Source: Dehalococcoidia bacterium UBA6495 (GTDB lineage Bacteria > Chloroflexota > Dehalococcoidia > Lucifugimonadales > UBA826). Taken from it: 64,000 nt of DNA. Positions 17,777 to 26,937 of this stretch are shown in pieces (position 1 is the first letter of the stretch; every line of letters starts with the position of its first letter). The notes beneath the pieces are model-generated. The model was not told the DNA's origin. It made no database searches and saw nothing but the letters and a program-made list of their open reading frames with translations. Location: assembly GCA_002435305.1 (NCBI GenBank), contig DJMH01000116.1, positions 24,239 to 88,238 of the forward strand, read 5' to 3'. The translations under genes and the position numbers were made by a program.

Positions 17777-18724
17777 TTGACCGATTCGGAAGAAAAAGTA
17801 GATACGCTTGAAAAAAGAAAGCCGGCGGGGCTGATACCCACTGTCTTTCAGATATTTCTCTCTTTGCTTTGGGGAGGCAATCACGTAAGTATAAAAGCAT
17901 CCCTTGAGTATGCGTCACCTTTACAAGTTGGATGGATGAGATTTGTGCTGGGAGGGACGGTAACTTTTGCTTACATGCTCCTCAGAAAAGAGTCTTTTAC
18001 AGTTAGCAAAAGTGAAATCCGTCCACTTCTAATAGTAGGGGCCCTTTTTACAGTACAGATTATGTTCATGAATGTAGGTCAACATTTGACTACTGCCGGG
18101 CACGCCACCGCGTTAAATTCCACTTACCCTATTTGGGCGGCAGTAATAGCCCATTTCTTGGTTCCAGCCGACACTCTTAATCGATGGAAAGTACTGGCAA
18201 TTGTTCTGTCCTACGTAGGTATACTGACGATAGTTTTTGGGGATGTGGGAATTGTCGTACCCGGTGTTACCATAGAAGGTGACTTGATGAGTCTTTTGTC
18301 AGCCATTTTGTTGGGGTTGCGGCTGGTTTTGATGTCTAATTTTGCCCAAAACATGTCTGAGGCGAAAATTATGTTTGGGCAACTTGTTATAGGGATAACG
18401 TTATTTTTCATAGGCAGTTTGCTTTTCGAATCCCCTCAATACACTATTGAACCAAGATTTTGGTTAGCGCTTGCCTATCAAGGATTTGTGATCGCCGGAT
18501 TCGGGTTTCTTGCCAATGCATGGTTGGTAACGAAATATTTACCTTCAACAGTAACATTTTACTCATTTATACAACCACCTGCCGGTGTTTTATTGGCCTG
18601 GTTGGTTCTTTCAGAGGATCCAGGCCGAGGATTGCTAGGAGGCCTTGTATTTGTAGTTGCGGGTGCTATTACATTTGGCTCTGAGTCGTTCATTAAAGCT
18701 AAGAGACGGGAGGTTTTAGTCTAA
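17777..18724 (+). CDS. EamA-type (DMT) transporter
   Basis: 315 residues with about 10 hydrophobic segments in two EamA repeats; the first begins LSLLWGGNHVSIKASLEYASPLQV after an acidic cytoplasmic tail, and the second begins at the stretch GDLMSLLSAILLGLRLVLMSN. DMT carriers export metabolites and amino acids. The start is TTG at 17777. The stop overlaps the ATG of the next enolase-superfamily gene (TAATG), indicating translational coupling. Confidence 0.87.
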   Translation: MTDSEEKVDTLEKRKPAGLIPTVFQIFLSLLWGGNHVSIKASLEYASPLQVGWMRFVLGGTVTFAYMLLRKESFTVSKSEIRPLLIVGALFTVQIMFMNVGQHLTTAGHATALNSTYPIWAAVIAHFLVPADTLNRWKVLAIVLSYVGILTIVFGDVGIVVPGVTIEGDLMSLLSAILLGLRLVLMSNFAQNMSEAKIMFGQLVIGITLFFIGSLLFESPQYTIEPRFWLALAYQGFVIAGFGFLANAWLVTKYLPSTVTFYSFIQPPAGVLLAWLVLSEDPGRGLLGGLVFVVAGAITFGSESFIKAKRREVLV

Positions 18725-19842
18725 TGAAAATTATTGATGTGATAAGTGACGTTTTTGAATGGGAAAGGCCAGGGATTTGGAATGGAGGCCACTTTTACGG
18801 CCCAGGCAGGCTCCATAAAGTCACAGTTAAGACGGATGAAGGAATCGATGGGTTTGGTTGGAATGGTGGTACTGCTGCTGAAAGGCCTTTGAATGTGTTT
18901 CCCCCGTTTGTCGATTATTTCCGTGACTTGTTGATTGGAAGAGACCCGCTTGAAACTAGGAAGATAGCGGAAGATTTGGGTGAAAAACACATAAAGATAT
19001 TGGGCCCAGGGGGAGTTAACACACAAGTTTTGGCAGCAATAAACATCGCCTGTTGGGATATAAAAGGTAAAGCCTTAGGAAAATCAGTTCATGAATTACT
19101 AGGAGGGAGCCAAGATCGTATTAGAACATATATTGCTGGAGGTTATTATGCCGAGGGGAAGGGGCTTAAAGAACTTCAAGATGAGGTTCTTTTCAATATT
19201 AATGAAATGAATGCTGGTGCTGTGAAAATTAAAATCGGTGATCCAAATGAAGGTATTAGGGGTGATATGCTTAGGGTGGAGGCGGCTAGGAAGGCTGCAG
19301 GGGATGATGTGGTTTTGATGGTTGATGCAAATTGTGCTTTAGATCTGAATCAGTCATTAGACTTTGCTTATGAACTAGATAAATTTGGAGTGTATTGGTT
19401 TGAGGAACCCATGCCAATACATCGATATAGAGAACATGGTGTTTTGAAAGAAAACTCGAAGGTGAAAATTGCTACTGGCGAAAACGGATATCATTTTTCC
19501 CATTTCGAAACCCTCCTTGATCATCAGGGAGCTGATATTTTGAACGTTGACGTTGCAATTTGCCCTGGGTATGACATTGCTAAAGATATAACCGATCTAG
19601 CTAAAGAAAAAGGCGTATCGATAGCTCCGCATGGTTGCCAAGAACTTCAATTACCTCTTGCCGCTGGTATATCGCATGGGGAATTCCTGGAATACTATCC
19701 AGTTGCGGTTGACCCACTTAGGGCAGAGATGTTTATGCCACGAATGGTTCCCGATACTGATGGATATGTTACTGTGCCTGACAGACCCGGTATTGGATTT
19801 GAATTAAATATGGAGCTGCTGAATAGATATAAATTGCCATGA
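18724..19842 (+). CDS. Enolase superfamily, mandelate racemase-like dehydratase (KxK type)
   Basis: 372 residues. The base motif is Lys168-Ile-Lys170, the metal ligands are Asp201, Glu227 and Glu253 at 26-residue spacing, and the opposite base is His303 in APHGCQ. This is the full mandelate-racemase-subgroup set, so acid-sugar dehydration or racemisation is likely. Unlike the paralog at 12683 it has KxK, not KxH, so the two probably act on substrates of different configuration. It is coupled to the DMT carrier upstream and to a GNAT gene downstream (ATGA overlap). Confidence 0.9.
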   Translation: MKIIDVISDVFEWERPGIWNGGHFYGPGRLHKVTVKTDEGIDGFGWNGGTAAERPLNVFPPFVDYFRDLLIGRDPLETRKIAEDLGEKHIKILGPGGVNTQVLAAINIACWDIKGKALGKSVHELLGGSQDRIRTYIAGGYYAEGKGLKELQDEVLFNINEMNAGAVKIKIGDPNEGIRGDMLRVEAARKAAGDDVVLMVDANCALDLNQSLDFAYELDKFGVYWFEEPMPIHRYREHGVLKENSKVKIATGENGYHFSHFETLLDHQGADILNVDVAICPGYDIAKDITDLAKEKGVSIAPHGCQELQLPLAAGISHGEFLEYYPVAVDPLRAEMFMPRMVPDTDGYVTVPDRPGIGFELNMELLNRYKLP

Positions 19843-20381
19843 TAGATTTTCCTATGACCGTGCATTATCTAGAAATATTTTCACGAGAAAATATCAATCG
19901 AAAGCTGGTTGTTCAAACAGATTTGAAAATAACCCGAGTCAGAGAACCAGATCCTGCTTTTGCGCAATGGCTGTATAGGACAGTTGGTAGGGAATGGTAC
20001 TGGGTCGATAGGTATTATTGGAGTTTAAATAAGTGGGAGGAATGGATTTCAGATTCATGCATATCTTTGTGGATCATGGAACTCTCAGGTAAACCCATTG
20101 GGTTTTATATGTTGGATCCCCAAGATAATAACAATGTGGAAGTATCCTACTTTGGACTACTCCCGGGATACCTTGGAAGCGGGTTGGGTGGTTACCTTCT
20201 GACAAATGCTTTGAACGACGCATTTTCCATGGGGGCATCTAGGGTATGGCTGCATACTTGTAGTCTAGATCATCCATACGCTTTGTCCAATTACGAGGCG
20301 CGCGGAATGAATGTGTACAAGGTAGAAGATGACTTGCAACATATACCCGATGGGTGGCCTATACCTGACCCTCTGACTTAA
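19839..20381 (+). CDS. GNAT-family N-acetyltransferase
   Basis: 180 residues. The acetyl-CoA loop is seen in GYLGSGLGGYLLTNAL, preceded by the beta-strand VEVSYFGLLP and followed by a C-terminal strand RVWLHTCSLDHPYALSNYEARGM, as in the GNAT fold. The acceptor is unknown. The ATG overlaps the enolase stop (ATGA), so it belongs to the DMT-enolase operon and may modify the same class of compound. Confidence 0.85.
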   Translation: MIDFPMTVHYLEIFSRENINRKLVVQTDLKITRVREPDPAFAQWLYRTVGREWYWVDRYYWSLNKWEEWISDSCISLWIMELSGKPIGFYMLDPQDNNNVEVSYFGLLPGYLGSGLGGYLLTNALNDAFSMGASRVWLHTCSLDHPYALSNYEARGMNVYKVEDDLQHIPDGWPIPDPLT

Positions 20382-20385
20382 GAGG

Positions 20386-21339
20386 TTAAGTTACTTTTCT
20401 AAGTTTACTTAGGCTACGAAGTTCCTTTGGTGGATTCATGTGGCTGCCCCTGATCGTATATGAAACTTCACCGACATATATATCTCCGTGTGAATCTACA
20501 CCGATACCATGAGGCGCTATGAATTTACCAGGTTCTTCACCTTCTTCAGGATGCCCAATTCTTCCGAGTTTTTCACCGGAAGGACTGATGATACTTATGT
20601 TGTGTCCATGGTTGGGAGGAGTAGGATCTGCTTGTGTCATACCTGGTAGCTCGCCAATATATATATTTCCGTCCGGGCCAATAGTCAATCCATTGGGCAT
20701 GAATATATTGTTCCAAACGTCTATAACATTGCCATCTGTGTCAAAAACTTGTACTCGATGGGCTTCACGATCCGCCACTATGACCCTGTCGTCGTCGTCT
20801 ACAGCTATATTGTGAGGTCTAAGGAATTGGCCAGGCTCTATACCAGGTTCTCCCCATGACTTGATATATTCCCCCTCAGCTGAATATTTATGAACTCGAA
20901 AATTTCCGTATCCGTCGGTTATGAATATATCGCCACTCTTTTTTGATACCGCAGCATGTGTTGGACGGTTAAAAGGTTCACCTTTCCATATTTCTGAGGA
21001 TTTACCTGGAGTACCTATTGTCATGAGTAGTTCACCTTCTCTAGTGAACTTAGTTATTGTGTGGATTCCATCATCTGCGCAGTAGACAGTATCATCAGGG
21101 CCTATCAAAATACCGTGTGTTCTATTGCTAAATATACCCGTCCCAAATCCTCTTAAGAAGTTGCCGTCTCTATTAAAAACCATTACTGGATGCTCAGTAT
21201 TACGGCTGAATGTGTATATCTCATCTTGTGAGTCTACTGCCACTCCGGGCGTCTCTATCAGTGTGGCTCCACCAGGGAGCATTGGCCATGAATCTACGGC
21301 TTCATATTTAAAATTACCAGTACCGACTGTAACACTCAT
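20386..21339 (-). CDS. NHL-repeat six-bladed beta-propeller protein
   Basis: About 317 residues built of repeated NHL blades, each with a GI/N-AVD-D--Y-A-- pattern (for example GVAVDSQDEIYTF and NIAVDDDDRVIVAD). It resembles the lyase-domain propellers of peptidyl-alpha-hydroxyglycine amidating lyase and the lactonase-type SMP-30 neighbours, without proof of catalysis. The frame continues upstream to a Met at 21408, but GAGGG lies 5 nt before the ATG at 21339, which gives the N-terminus SVTVGTGNFKYE without a signal peptide. A cytoplasmic lactonase or hydrolase is a guess only. Confidence 0.8.
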   Translation of the reverse strand: MSVTVGTGNFKYEAVDSWPMLPGGATLIETPGVAVDSQDEIYTFSRNTEHPVMVFNRDGNFLRGFGTGIFSNRTHGILIGPDDTVYCADDGIHTITKFTREGELLMTIGTPGKSSEIWKGEPFNRPTHAAVSKKSGDIFITDGYGNFRVHKYSAEGEYIKSWGEPGIEPGQFLRPHNIAVDDDDRVIVADREAHRVQVFDTDGNVIDVWNNIFMPNGLTIGPDGNIYIGELPGMTQADPTPPNHGHNISIISPSGEKLGRIGHPEEGEEPGKFIAPHGIGVDSHGDIYVGEVSYTIRGSHMNPPKELRSLSKLRKVT

Positions 21340-21448
21340 TTTGTCCCTCGCTATTGTAAAAATATCTTTCTCTATGCTGAACATAACATTAGCTAGAAAT
21401 ACAGTCAATTTTTGTTGAAATACGCAAAAGCAGCCTATTATTTTAATG

Positions 21449-21478
21449 TTGAAAACAGAACATAAGTTCTATTATAAT
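21449..21478 (+). promoter_or_regulatory. SOS-type promoter with LexA-like box upstream of imuB
   Basis: TTGAAA (21449-21454) and TATAAT (21473-21478) are separated by 18 nt. The spacer holds AGAACATAAGTTCT (21457-21470), a palindrome of the form GAAC-N4-GTTC, which is the LexA box core of Bacillus and Actinobacteria. A repressor bound there would cover the promoter. This fits the damage-induced polymerase genes that follow. Confidence 0.75.
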
Positions 21479-21522
21479 CACATCCTTAGCTTTATTAGTA
21501 TATAAAAAATCAATTTAAAAAT

Positions 21523-22992
21523 ATGTCTAACAAAAATTCTAAAATCGGATGTCTTTTAATAACTCATTTTGGGGTTAAGTCAGAGATTAATAAAAACCCT
21601 GAACTCTCTGACAATGAGGTTATTTTGTATTCTCGCGAATCTTCTAAATTACCTGTAGTTGAGGATTTTTCTAAAACTATAAAGAATATTTCAAAAGGAA
21701 TTCCACTTTCATCTGCATTGTCCAGATATCCAGATTCCGTAAGATTTGAATTTGATCGTAAAAATTATGAACAAATCTTCGCTTCAGTCATCTCAAATAT
21801 TGCACGAATAACTCCAAAAATTGAGAGATCAAATTTGGGGATTATTTATATAAATATGCATGGGTTGAGTGAAATGTATGGAGGCGAAGCTAAATTAGTT
21901 ACTCATATATTGGATTCAATCCCATATTTTCTAGAACCAAGATTTGGGATATCTGTAAATAAATTTTCTGCATATACCGCAGCTTTTTCTTCTACCCCCG
22001 GTGGATCTACAAAAATATTGAAAAATATTGATTCTTTCTTAGCTACTTTTAGTGTGGATATATTACCTGTCAAAAGAAGTACCATTATTAATTTTCATAA
22101 ATTTGGTATGCATACAATTGGTGATATAGCGGCTCAGGATTATGGATTGATCTATTCTAAATTTGGAGATGAGGGTTGTAGAGCTTTATTGCTGTCTCGC
22201 GCTGAAAATAGTGATTACATTTCTTCTAATAAACCTGCTCAGGATATAACTGAGCACGTATCTTTACCATTTCCTTCTGATTCTCTTTCGGTTCTTTTTA
22301 CAACGTTAGAATTTTTGGTACAGAGGGCTTTTATGCGACCTGTTTTGAAAAGTAAATATGTTAGAAAAATATCTATTTTACTTGAGCTTGTTGGATCTCA
22401 GGGTTGGGCCAAAAGTTTGATCTTAAAAAGGCCGCTTGGTAATTCCAATGACTTATGTTTATTACTTAGATCAGAGTTAGAAGATTTGGAATTGCCCGGA
22501 TCAGTTGAAGATATCTCGATTACAATTTCAGATTTTGTTGGAGAGCACGGTATTCAGTATCGTGCTTTTAAAGAAATTCGAGATCACCTCGATGAAAGGA
22601 GAGATCAGCTGGTTAAAGTAGACCGTCACATTCGCAAGAAAATACCTGCCAAGAATGCTCTTTACAAGCTTCTTACTGTGAATGCAGAGCATCCGGTTCC
22701 TGAGCGAAGGGCACTACAGATTTCTATAGATCCTGATACAAAATTTTCTGTTATGTCTATTAATCTACCCCAAAAAATCACAGTTCAAGAACTAAATAAT
22801 ATTCCTAAATTTCTATCTTTATCTAATGGAGATAATCTAAAAGTTAAAGTTTTAGACATCTGGAAGATTGACTTATGGTGGATCCCGGATCCGATTAGTC
22901 GTACTTATTATAATATCAGTACACCTGACCATAAGATTATGACGATATTTAAAGATAGTGTTGGAAAACGTTGGTATCGTCAAAACTACTGA
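21523..22992 (+). CDS. imuB: ImuB-like Y-family polymerase protein (probably inactive)
   Basis: 489 residues. A Y-family palm/fingers/little-finger layout is followed by the typical ImuB C-terminus (IDLWWIPDPISRTYYNIST...KRWYRQNY). The palm acidic residues are lost: the first motif reads LITHFGV and the SIDE position reads INMHGLSE, so polymerase activity is unlikely. ImuB proteins serve as adaptors that bring DnaE2 to the sliding clamp. The TGA stop overlaps the ATG of dnaE2 (TGATG), and a LexA-like box precedes the gene. No imuA homolog is visible in the window. Both genes are visibly more AT-rich than their neighbours. Confidence 0.85.
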   Translation: MSNKNSKIGCLLITHFGVKSEINKNPELSDNEVILYSRESSKLPVVEDFSKTIKNISKGIPLSSALSRYPDSVRFEFDRKNYEQIFASVISNIARITPKIERSNLGIIYINMHGLSEMYGGEAKLVTHILDSIPYFLEPRFGISVNKFSAYTAAFSSTPGGSTKILKNIDSFLATFSVDILPVKRSTIINFHKFGMHTIGDIAAQDYGLIYSKFGDEGCRALLLSRAENSDYISSNKPAQDITEHVSLPFPSDSLSVLFTTLEFLVQRAFMRPVLKSKYVRKISILLELVGSQGWAKSLILKRPLGNSNDLCLLLRSELEDLELPGSVEDISITISDFVGEHGIQYRAFKEIRDHLDERRDQLVKVDRHIRKKIPAKNALYKLLTVNAEHPVPERRALQISIDPDTKFSVMSINLPQKITVQELNNIPKFLSLSNGDNLKVKVLDIWKIDLWWIPDPISRTYYNISTPDHKIMTIFKDSVGKRWYRQNY

Positions 22993-25900
22993 TGTACGTT
23001 AACTCTAAATATGTGGAACTACATGCGCATAGTTTTTACTCTTTTGGTGAAGGGGCTTCTCATATAAATGAACTCCTTACTAGAGCTTATGAACTAGCCT
23101 ACCCTGCGATGGCTCTTACGGACTACAACATGTGTGGGGCACTAGAATTCTCTAGGCAATCGGATCATTTCGGGATAAAACCTATAACGGGTGCTGAAAT
23201 AATTCTTAAGGACAATTCTCACATAGTTTTACTAGCTAAAAACAGGATCGGATATTCCAACATATCACGATTACTCACTTTAGCTAATGGATCGGATCGT
23301 AGGGAACCTAGGTTAGATCCTATGCATATACCTGAATATGCCTCTGGAATCATACTACTCACTGGCGCACAGAATGGCCTAATCTCAAATGCTATTAAAG
23401 AACACAAAATAGAAAGAGCAAAAATTGTGCTTAATAAATACAGGGAGTATTTTGAAGATGATTCCATCTATATAGAATTAAATCGTAATTTTATGTATGG
23501 CGATTCTAACCGTATAAATTCGTTAATTTCTATAGGGTCAGATATGAAACTTCCGTTAGTTGCAACGAACAATGTTCATTACCATATTGCTGATAGATAC
23601 AAGTTACAAAATGCGCTCACTTCAATTAGAAGTAATACGAATTTAGATAAATTAACCCACCTTCTTAAGATAAATTCCGAGTTTTATCTAAAATCAGAAT
23701 CACAAATGCAACGGTTGTTTAAATCTATACCCAAAGCCCTTACAAATACACTCGCTATATCTGATATGTGTGAGTTCAATTTGTCTTCTGATCTTGGTTA
23801 TGAACTACCATCACCCAGTGTTCCAGATGGATTTACTCCTTTTACGTATCTTAGTCGCCTTTGTTATGAAGCTGCACAAAGACGCTATGGCGAGGTGAAC
23901 AATTCTGTAGACAATAGATTGAGAGAGGAGTTGAGACTTATAAAAAAACATAACTTAGCAGGCTTCATGCTTTTATACCGGGAAATCGTTCTTATAGCAC
24001 GAGAAATAAGTGTTGATATGGGTAAGTTGGATTCAGAGGAACCTATAGAAATTAGGTCACCTGGAAGAGGTAGAGGGTCTTCGGTTGCCATGCTAACTGG
24101 ATATTTAATAGGTATATCTCATGTCGACCCTCTACTATACAACTTAACATTAGAGAGATTTGTGCCAGAGGATTTAAAAACATTACCTGATATAGATATA
24201 GATTTTCCTAGGTCAATAAGAGAAAAATTAATACCTAGAGTCCATGAGTATTTTGGACCTCAATTTGCAGTACTCACAGGTATGATAACCAGGTATAAAC
24301 TAAAGGGAATTTTGAAAGATTTAGGTAAAGTTTTTGGAATACCAGATGGAGATATCAGTAACCTTTCAAAAAAAATTCATAATTTAGATCCTACCTCCTT
24401 GAAAGATGAGATGTTGTCTATTCCAGAATTTAAAAATGTGGTTGATTTACCAGAATGGAAAAATATTATTTCTCTTGCCTCTCAGCTTAAAGACGCTCCC
24501 AAGACTTTGGGCCAGCATGTAGGGGGAATGATTCTAAGTTCTTCTCCCATTTCAGATATGGTCCCTTTTAGAAAAAGTGCACTTGAGGGTAGATACATCA
24601 TTGATTGGGATAAAGATAGTATTGCTGATGCAGGGTTTGCAAAAATAGACATACTCTCTCTTCCTGTTTTGGACCAAATAGATGAATCCATATCTTTAAT
24701 TCAAGATACAACAGGTAAGTTAGTTGATATTAGCCAAGTAGATCCAGAAGATAATGAGGTCTTTGACATGATAAACACAGGTTTATCAAAAGGTGTTTTT
24801 CTTCTCCAATCGCCTGCGCAGTTAAAGATGGGCCAACGTCTCCTATCAAGAAGTTTAAACGACCTTGCTTATCAAGTTGCTTTAATAAGGCCTGGAGTAG
24901 GTATGCAGGGTAATTCAGTTTCACAGTTTGTGGAGCGCTATAGACATGGAATACCGTGGCAATATGATCATCGTTTAGAACAACGTGCTCTTGAGCGGAC
25001 TTGTGGGATTATTGTGTGGCAGGAACAGGTAGTACAGCTAATATCAGATATATCAGGAATAGGCCAGGCTGAATCAGATGAGATGCGGAGAGGATTTGCT
25101 AAAACTAATAACGAGGGTCTTATTAAAATTTACTGGCAGAAATTTGTAAAAGGTGCCATAAAAAATGGGGTTTCAGAAGAGATAGCTTACAAAATATTTT
25201 CTAAAATAAACGGGCAGTATATGTTTCCGGAGTCTCACTCTCATGCTTTTGCTGTTTCAGCATACCAGTCAGCGTGGTTAAAAACTCATTATCCATTAGA
25301 GTTCTATGTCAGTCTTATGAATAATCAGCCCATGGGATTTTATCCTTTGGAGACTATTAAACAAGATGCGAGGAAATTTGGAGTCGATTTTTATAACCCT
25401 GATATTAATCATAGCCAAAACAAATGTACGATTAATGGTAATTCACTTCTAATTGGGCTGGAATTTGTTAAAGATATTGGTATACAGAATTCCAAAAATA
25501 TTATAGATGAGCGTGATTTGCGAGGTCCTTTTAATTCTGTGGGTGATTTTATTCGCAGGGTTCAAATAAAACCAGATTCAGTTGAATCATTAATTTTTTC
25601 TGGAGCATTTGATTCCCTTATATCTAATCGTAGATTGGCTTTATGGGAATCAGGGCTTTATAAAGGCCCATCTGGGTCGCAAATAACTTTACCTATTTCG
25701 ATGAGCGACAATATACCTAGTTTAGCTGACTTTTCCAGCTATGAAAAAATGATATTGGAATATAAGGCCATAAATATGTACCCGAAAGGCCACATCATGG
25801 ATTTTGTTAGGCCTCTTCTGCCTTCGGATGTTTCGAGTACTTACGATGTTTATTCAATGGGAGAGGGTGAATTAGTATCTGTGTGTGGAATGGGAATTGC

Positions 25901-26141
25901 TAGACAACATCCAAGAGGGCATAAAGGGACCATTTTTGTTACCGTAGAGGATGAAAGTTCAGATATTCAATTAATACTTTGGCCAGACATACACAAAAAA
26001 TATATGAGAGTTTTAAAAGACCCTATTATTTTGGCTACAGGAAAAATATCACGACAGGACGGTACTACTAGCGTGGTTGTATCTCATTTAGAAACCCTAG
26101 AACCGAAGATTGGATTACCTTCTGCACATAATTGGCACTAA
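22992..26141 (+). CDS. dnaE2: Error-prone DNA polymerase III alpha subunit, DnaE2
   Basis: About 1049 residues. An N-terminal PHP domain (YVELHAHSFYSFGEGA, then ALTDYN) precedes the C-family palm with the catalytic acid run PDIDIDFP (Asp400 and Asp402), the GQHVGGMILS motif, the helix-hairpin-helix region and an OB fold near the C-terminus (ELVSVCGMGIARQHP). The length and the linkage to imuB mark the DnaE2 branch, used for translesion synthesis and damage-induced mutagenesis. The start is the ATG in TGATG; an upstream TTG at 22971 is the only longer option. The replicative DnaE must lie elsewhere. Confidence 0.92.
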   Translation: MYVNSKYVELHAHSFYSFGEGASHINELLTRAYELAYPAMALTDYNMCGALEFSRQSDHFGIKPITGAEIILKDNSHIVLLAKNRIGYSNISRLLTLANGSDRREPRLDPMHIPEYASGIILLTGAQNGLISNAIKEHKIERAKIVLNKYREYFEDDSIYIELNRNFMYGDSNRINSLISIGSDMKLPLVATNNVHYHIADRYKLQNALTSIRSNTNLDKLTHLLKINSEFYLKSESQMQRLFKSIPKALTNTLAISDMCEFNLSSDLGYELPSPSVPDGFTPFTYLSRLCYEAAQRRYGEVNNSVDNRLREELRLIKKHNLAGFMLLYREIVLIAREISVDMGKLDSEEPIEIRSPGRGRGSSVAMLTGYLIGISHVDPLLYNLTLERFVPEDLKTLPDIDIDFPRSIREKLIPRVHEYFGPQFAVLTGMITRYKLKGILKDLGKVFGIPDGDISNLSKKIHNLDPTSLKDEMLSIPEFKNVVDLPEWKNIISLASQLKDAPKTLGQHVGGMILSSSPISDMVPFRKSALEGRYIIDWDKDSIADAGFAKIDILSLPVLDQIDESISLIQDTTGKLVDISQVDPEDNEVFDMINTGLSKGVFLLQSPAQLKMGQRLLSRSLNDLAYQVALIRPGVGMQGNSVSQFVERYRHGIPWQYDHRLEQRALERTCGIIVWQEQVVQLISDISGIGQAESDEMRRGFAKTNNEGLIKIYWQKFVKGAIKNGVSEEIAYKIFSKINGQYMFPESHSHAFAVSAYQSAWLKTHYPLEFYVSLMNNQPMGFYPLETIKQDARKFGVDFYNPDINHSQNKCTINGNSLLIGLEFVKDIGIQNSKNIIDERDLRGPFNSVGDFIRRVQIKPDSVESLIFSGAFDSLISNRRLALWESGLYKGPSGSQITLPISMSDNIPSLADFSSYEKMILEYKAINMYPKGHIMDFVRPLLPSDVSSTYDVYSMGEGELVSVCGMGIARQHPRGHKGTIFVTVEDESSDIQLILWPDIHKKYMRVLKDPIILATGKISRQDGTTSVVVSHLETLEPKIGLPSAHNWH

Positions 26142-26160
26142 TTTCTAGTTAGACATTTCT

Positions 26161-26784
26161 CTAGCTGGTGGCTAAAAGTTCTCTCACAATATTTCTTTCA
26201 AGCTCCAGACCCAGCATGGTAGTGAGCTCTGTCCTACCATGGTCTCCAATGGTTACTACAAAGGAAACTCCTAAAAGACGTCCAATTTTGAAATCAATGA
26301 CAGTCGTGGACAATACTCCCTCCTCACCAGATTGAACTGCTCTTATCCCAACGGATTTGTCGTAAAAATCATCGATTTCGAGTTCTTCAACAGCAACTAA
26401 AATTTGGTTTTCTCCAACTTCATTACCTACATTATTCCTAAATTGTTCAACAAACGTATCTGTCATCCACTTTTCAGAGTATTCTTGATCTTTGAAAAGA
26501 TGAACAACTGTAGCGGCCACAATATCTGAACCATCCTCACTCTGTGGTACGGCAGACGGTGATGCGAATTCCCTTAAGTACCCAGTAAGTCGACCTGCCT
26601 CATCATATTTTTCCTCTGTATTACCAGGGAATCCGTGAGTGGCCATGGTTTTATTATCCAAAATACTCTCTCTGAGTAGTGAGAACCCGGCCAGCTCATT
26701 TGGAAGCTGACTCAAATCCAAGGTCATATTTTGGAGTGGTTCACTTGAAAGTTCATATGTTGCTTGTGCTAATGAATTTGCCAT
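26161..26784 (-). CDS. Hypothetical protein, about 208 residues
   Basis: No family recognised. It has no signal peptide or membrane segment; it is acidic and moderately hydrophobic with a late beta-rich part (TTVIDFKIGRLLGVSFVVTIG). The ATG at 26784 gives MANSLAQATYELSSEP; an in-frame ATG at 26814 would add ten residues but falls inside a 16-bp tandem repeat and has no good spacing. It converges on dnaE2 and is divergent from the kelch gene. A protein of the lipoprotein/serine-protease-inhibitor type is possible but unsupported. Confidence 0.55.
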   Translation of the reverse strand: MANSLAQATYELSSEPLQNMTLDLSQLPNELAGFSLLRESILDNKTMATHGFPGNTEEKYDEAGRLTGYLREFASPSAVPQSEDGSDIVAATVVHLFKDQEYSEKWMTDTFVEQFRNNVGNEVGENQILVAVEELEIDDFYDKSVGIRAVQSGEEGVLSTTVIDFKIGRLLGVSFVVTIGDHGRTELTTMLGLELERNIVRELLATS

Positions 26785-26800
26785 TTTTATTACTGTTAAC

Positions 26801-26831
26801 TTTTTAGCCCACATCCTTTTTAGCCCACATC
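26801..26831. repeat. 16-bp tandem duplication
   Basis: TTTTTAGCCCACATC occurs at 26801-26815 and again at 26817-26831, a tandem copy of a 16-bp unit. It lies in the gap between two divergent genes and could move spacing between promoter elements; no function is evident. Confidence 0.6.
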
Positions 26832-26937
26832 AATGTACACCTTAAGTATAAACCGGTTGTCCATATCAGAGGTAGCTGCTATGCAGATGTTAAAATTCTC
26901 GTTAAGTGCTTTGAACATGCACTTGGAGTGCATCGTT

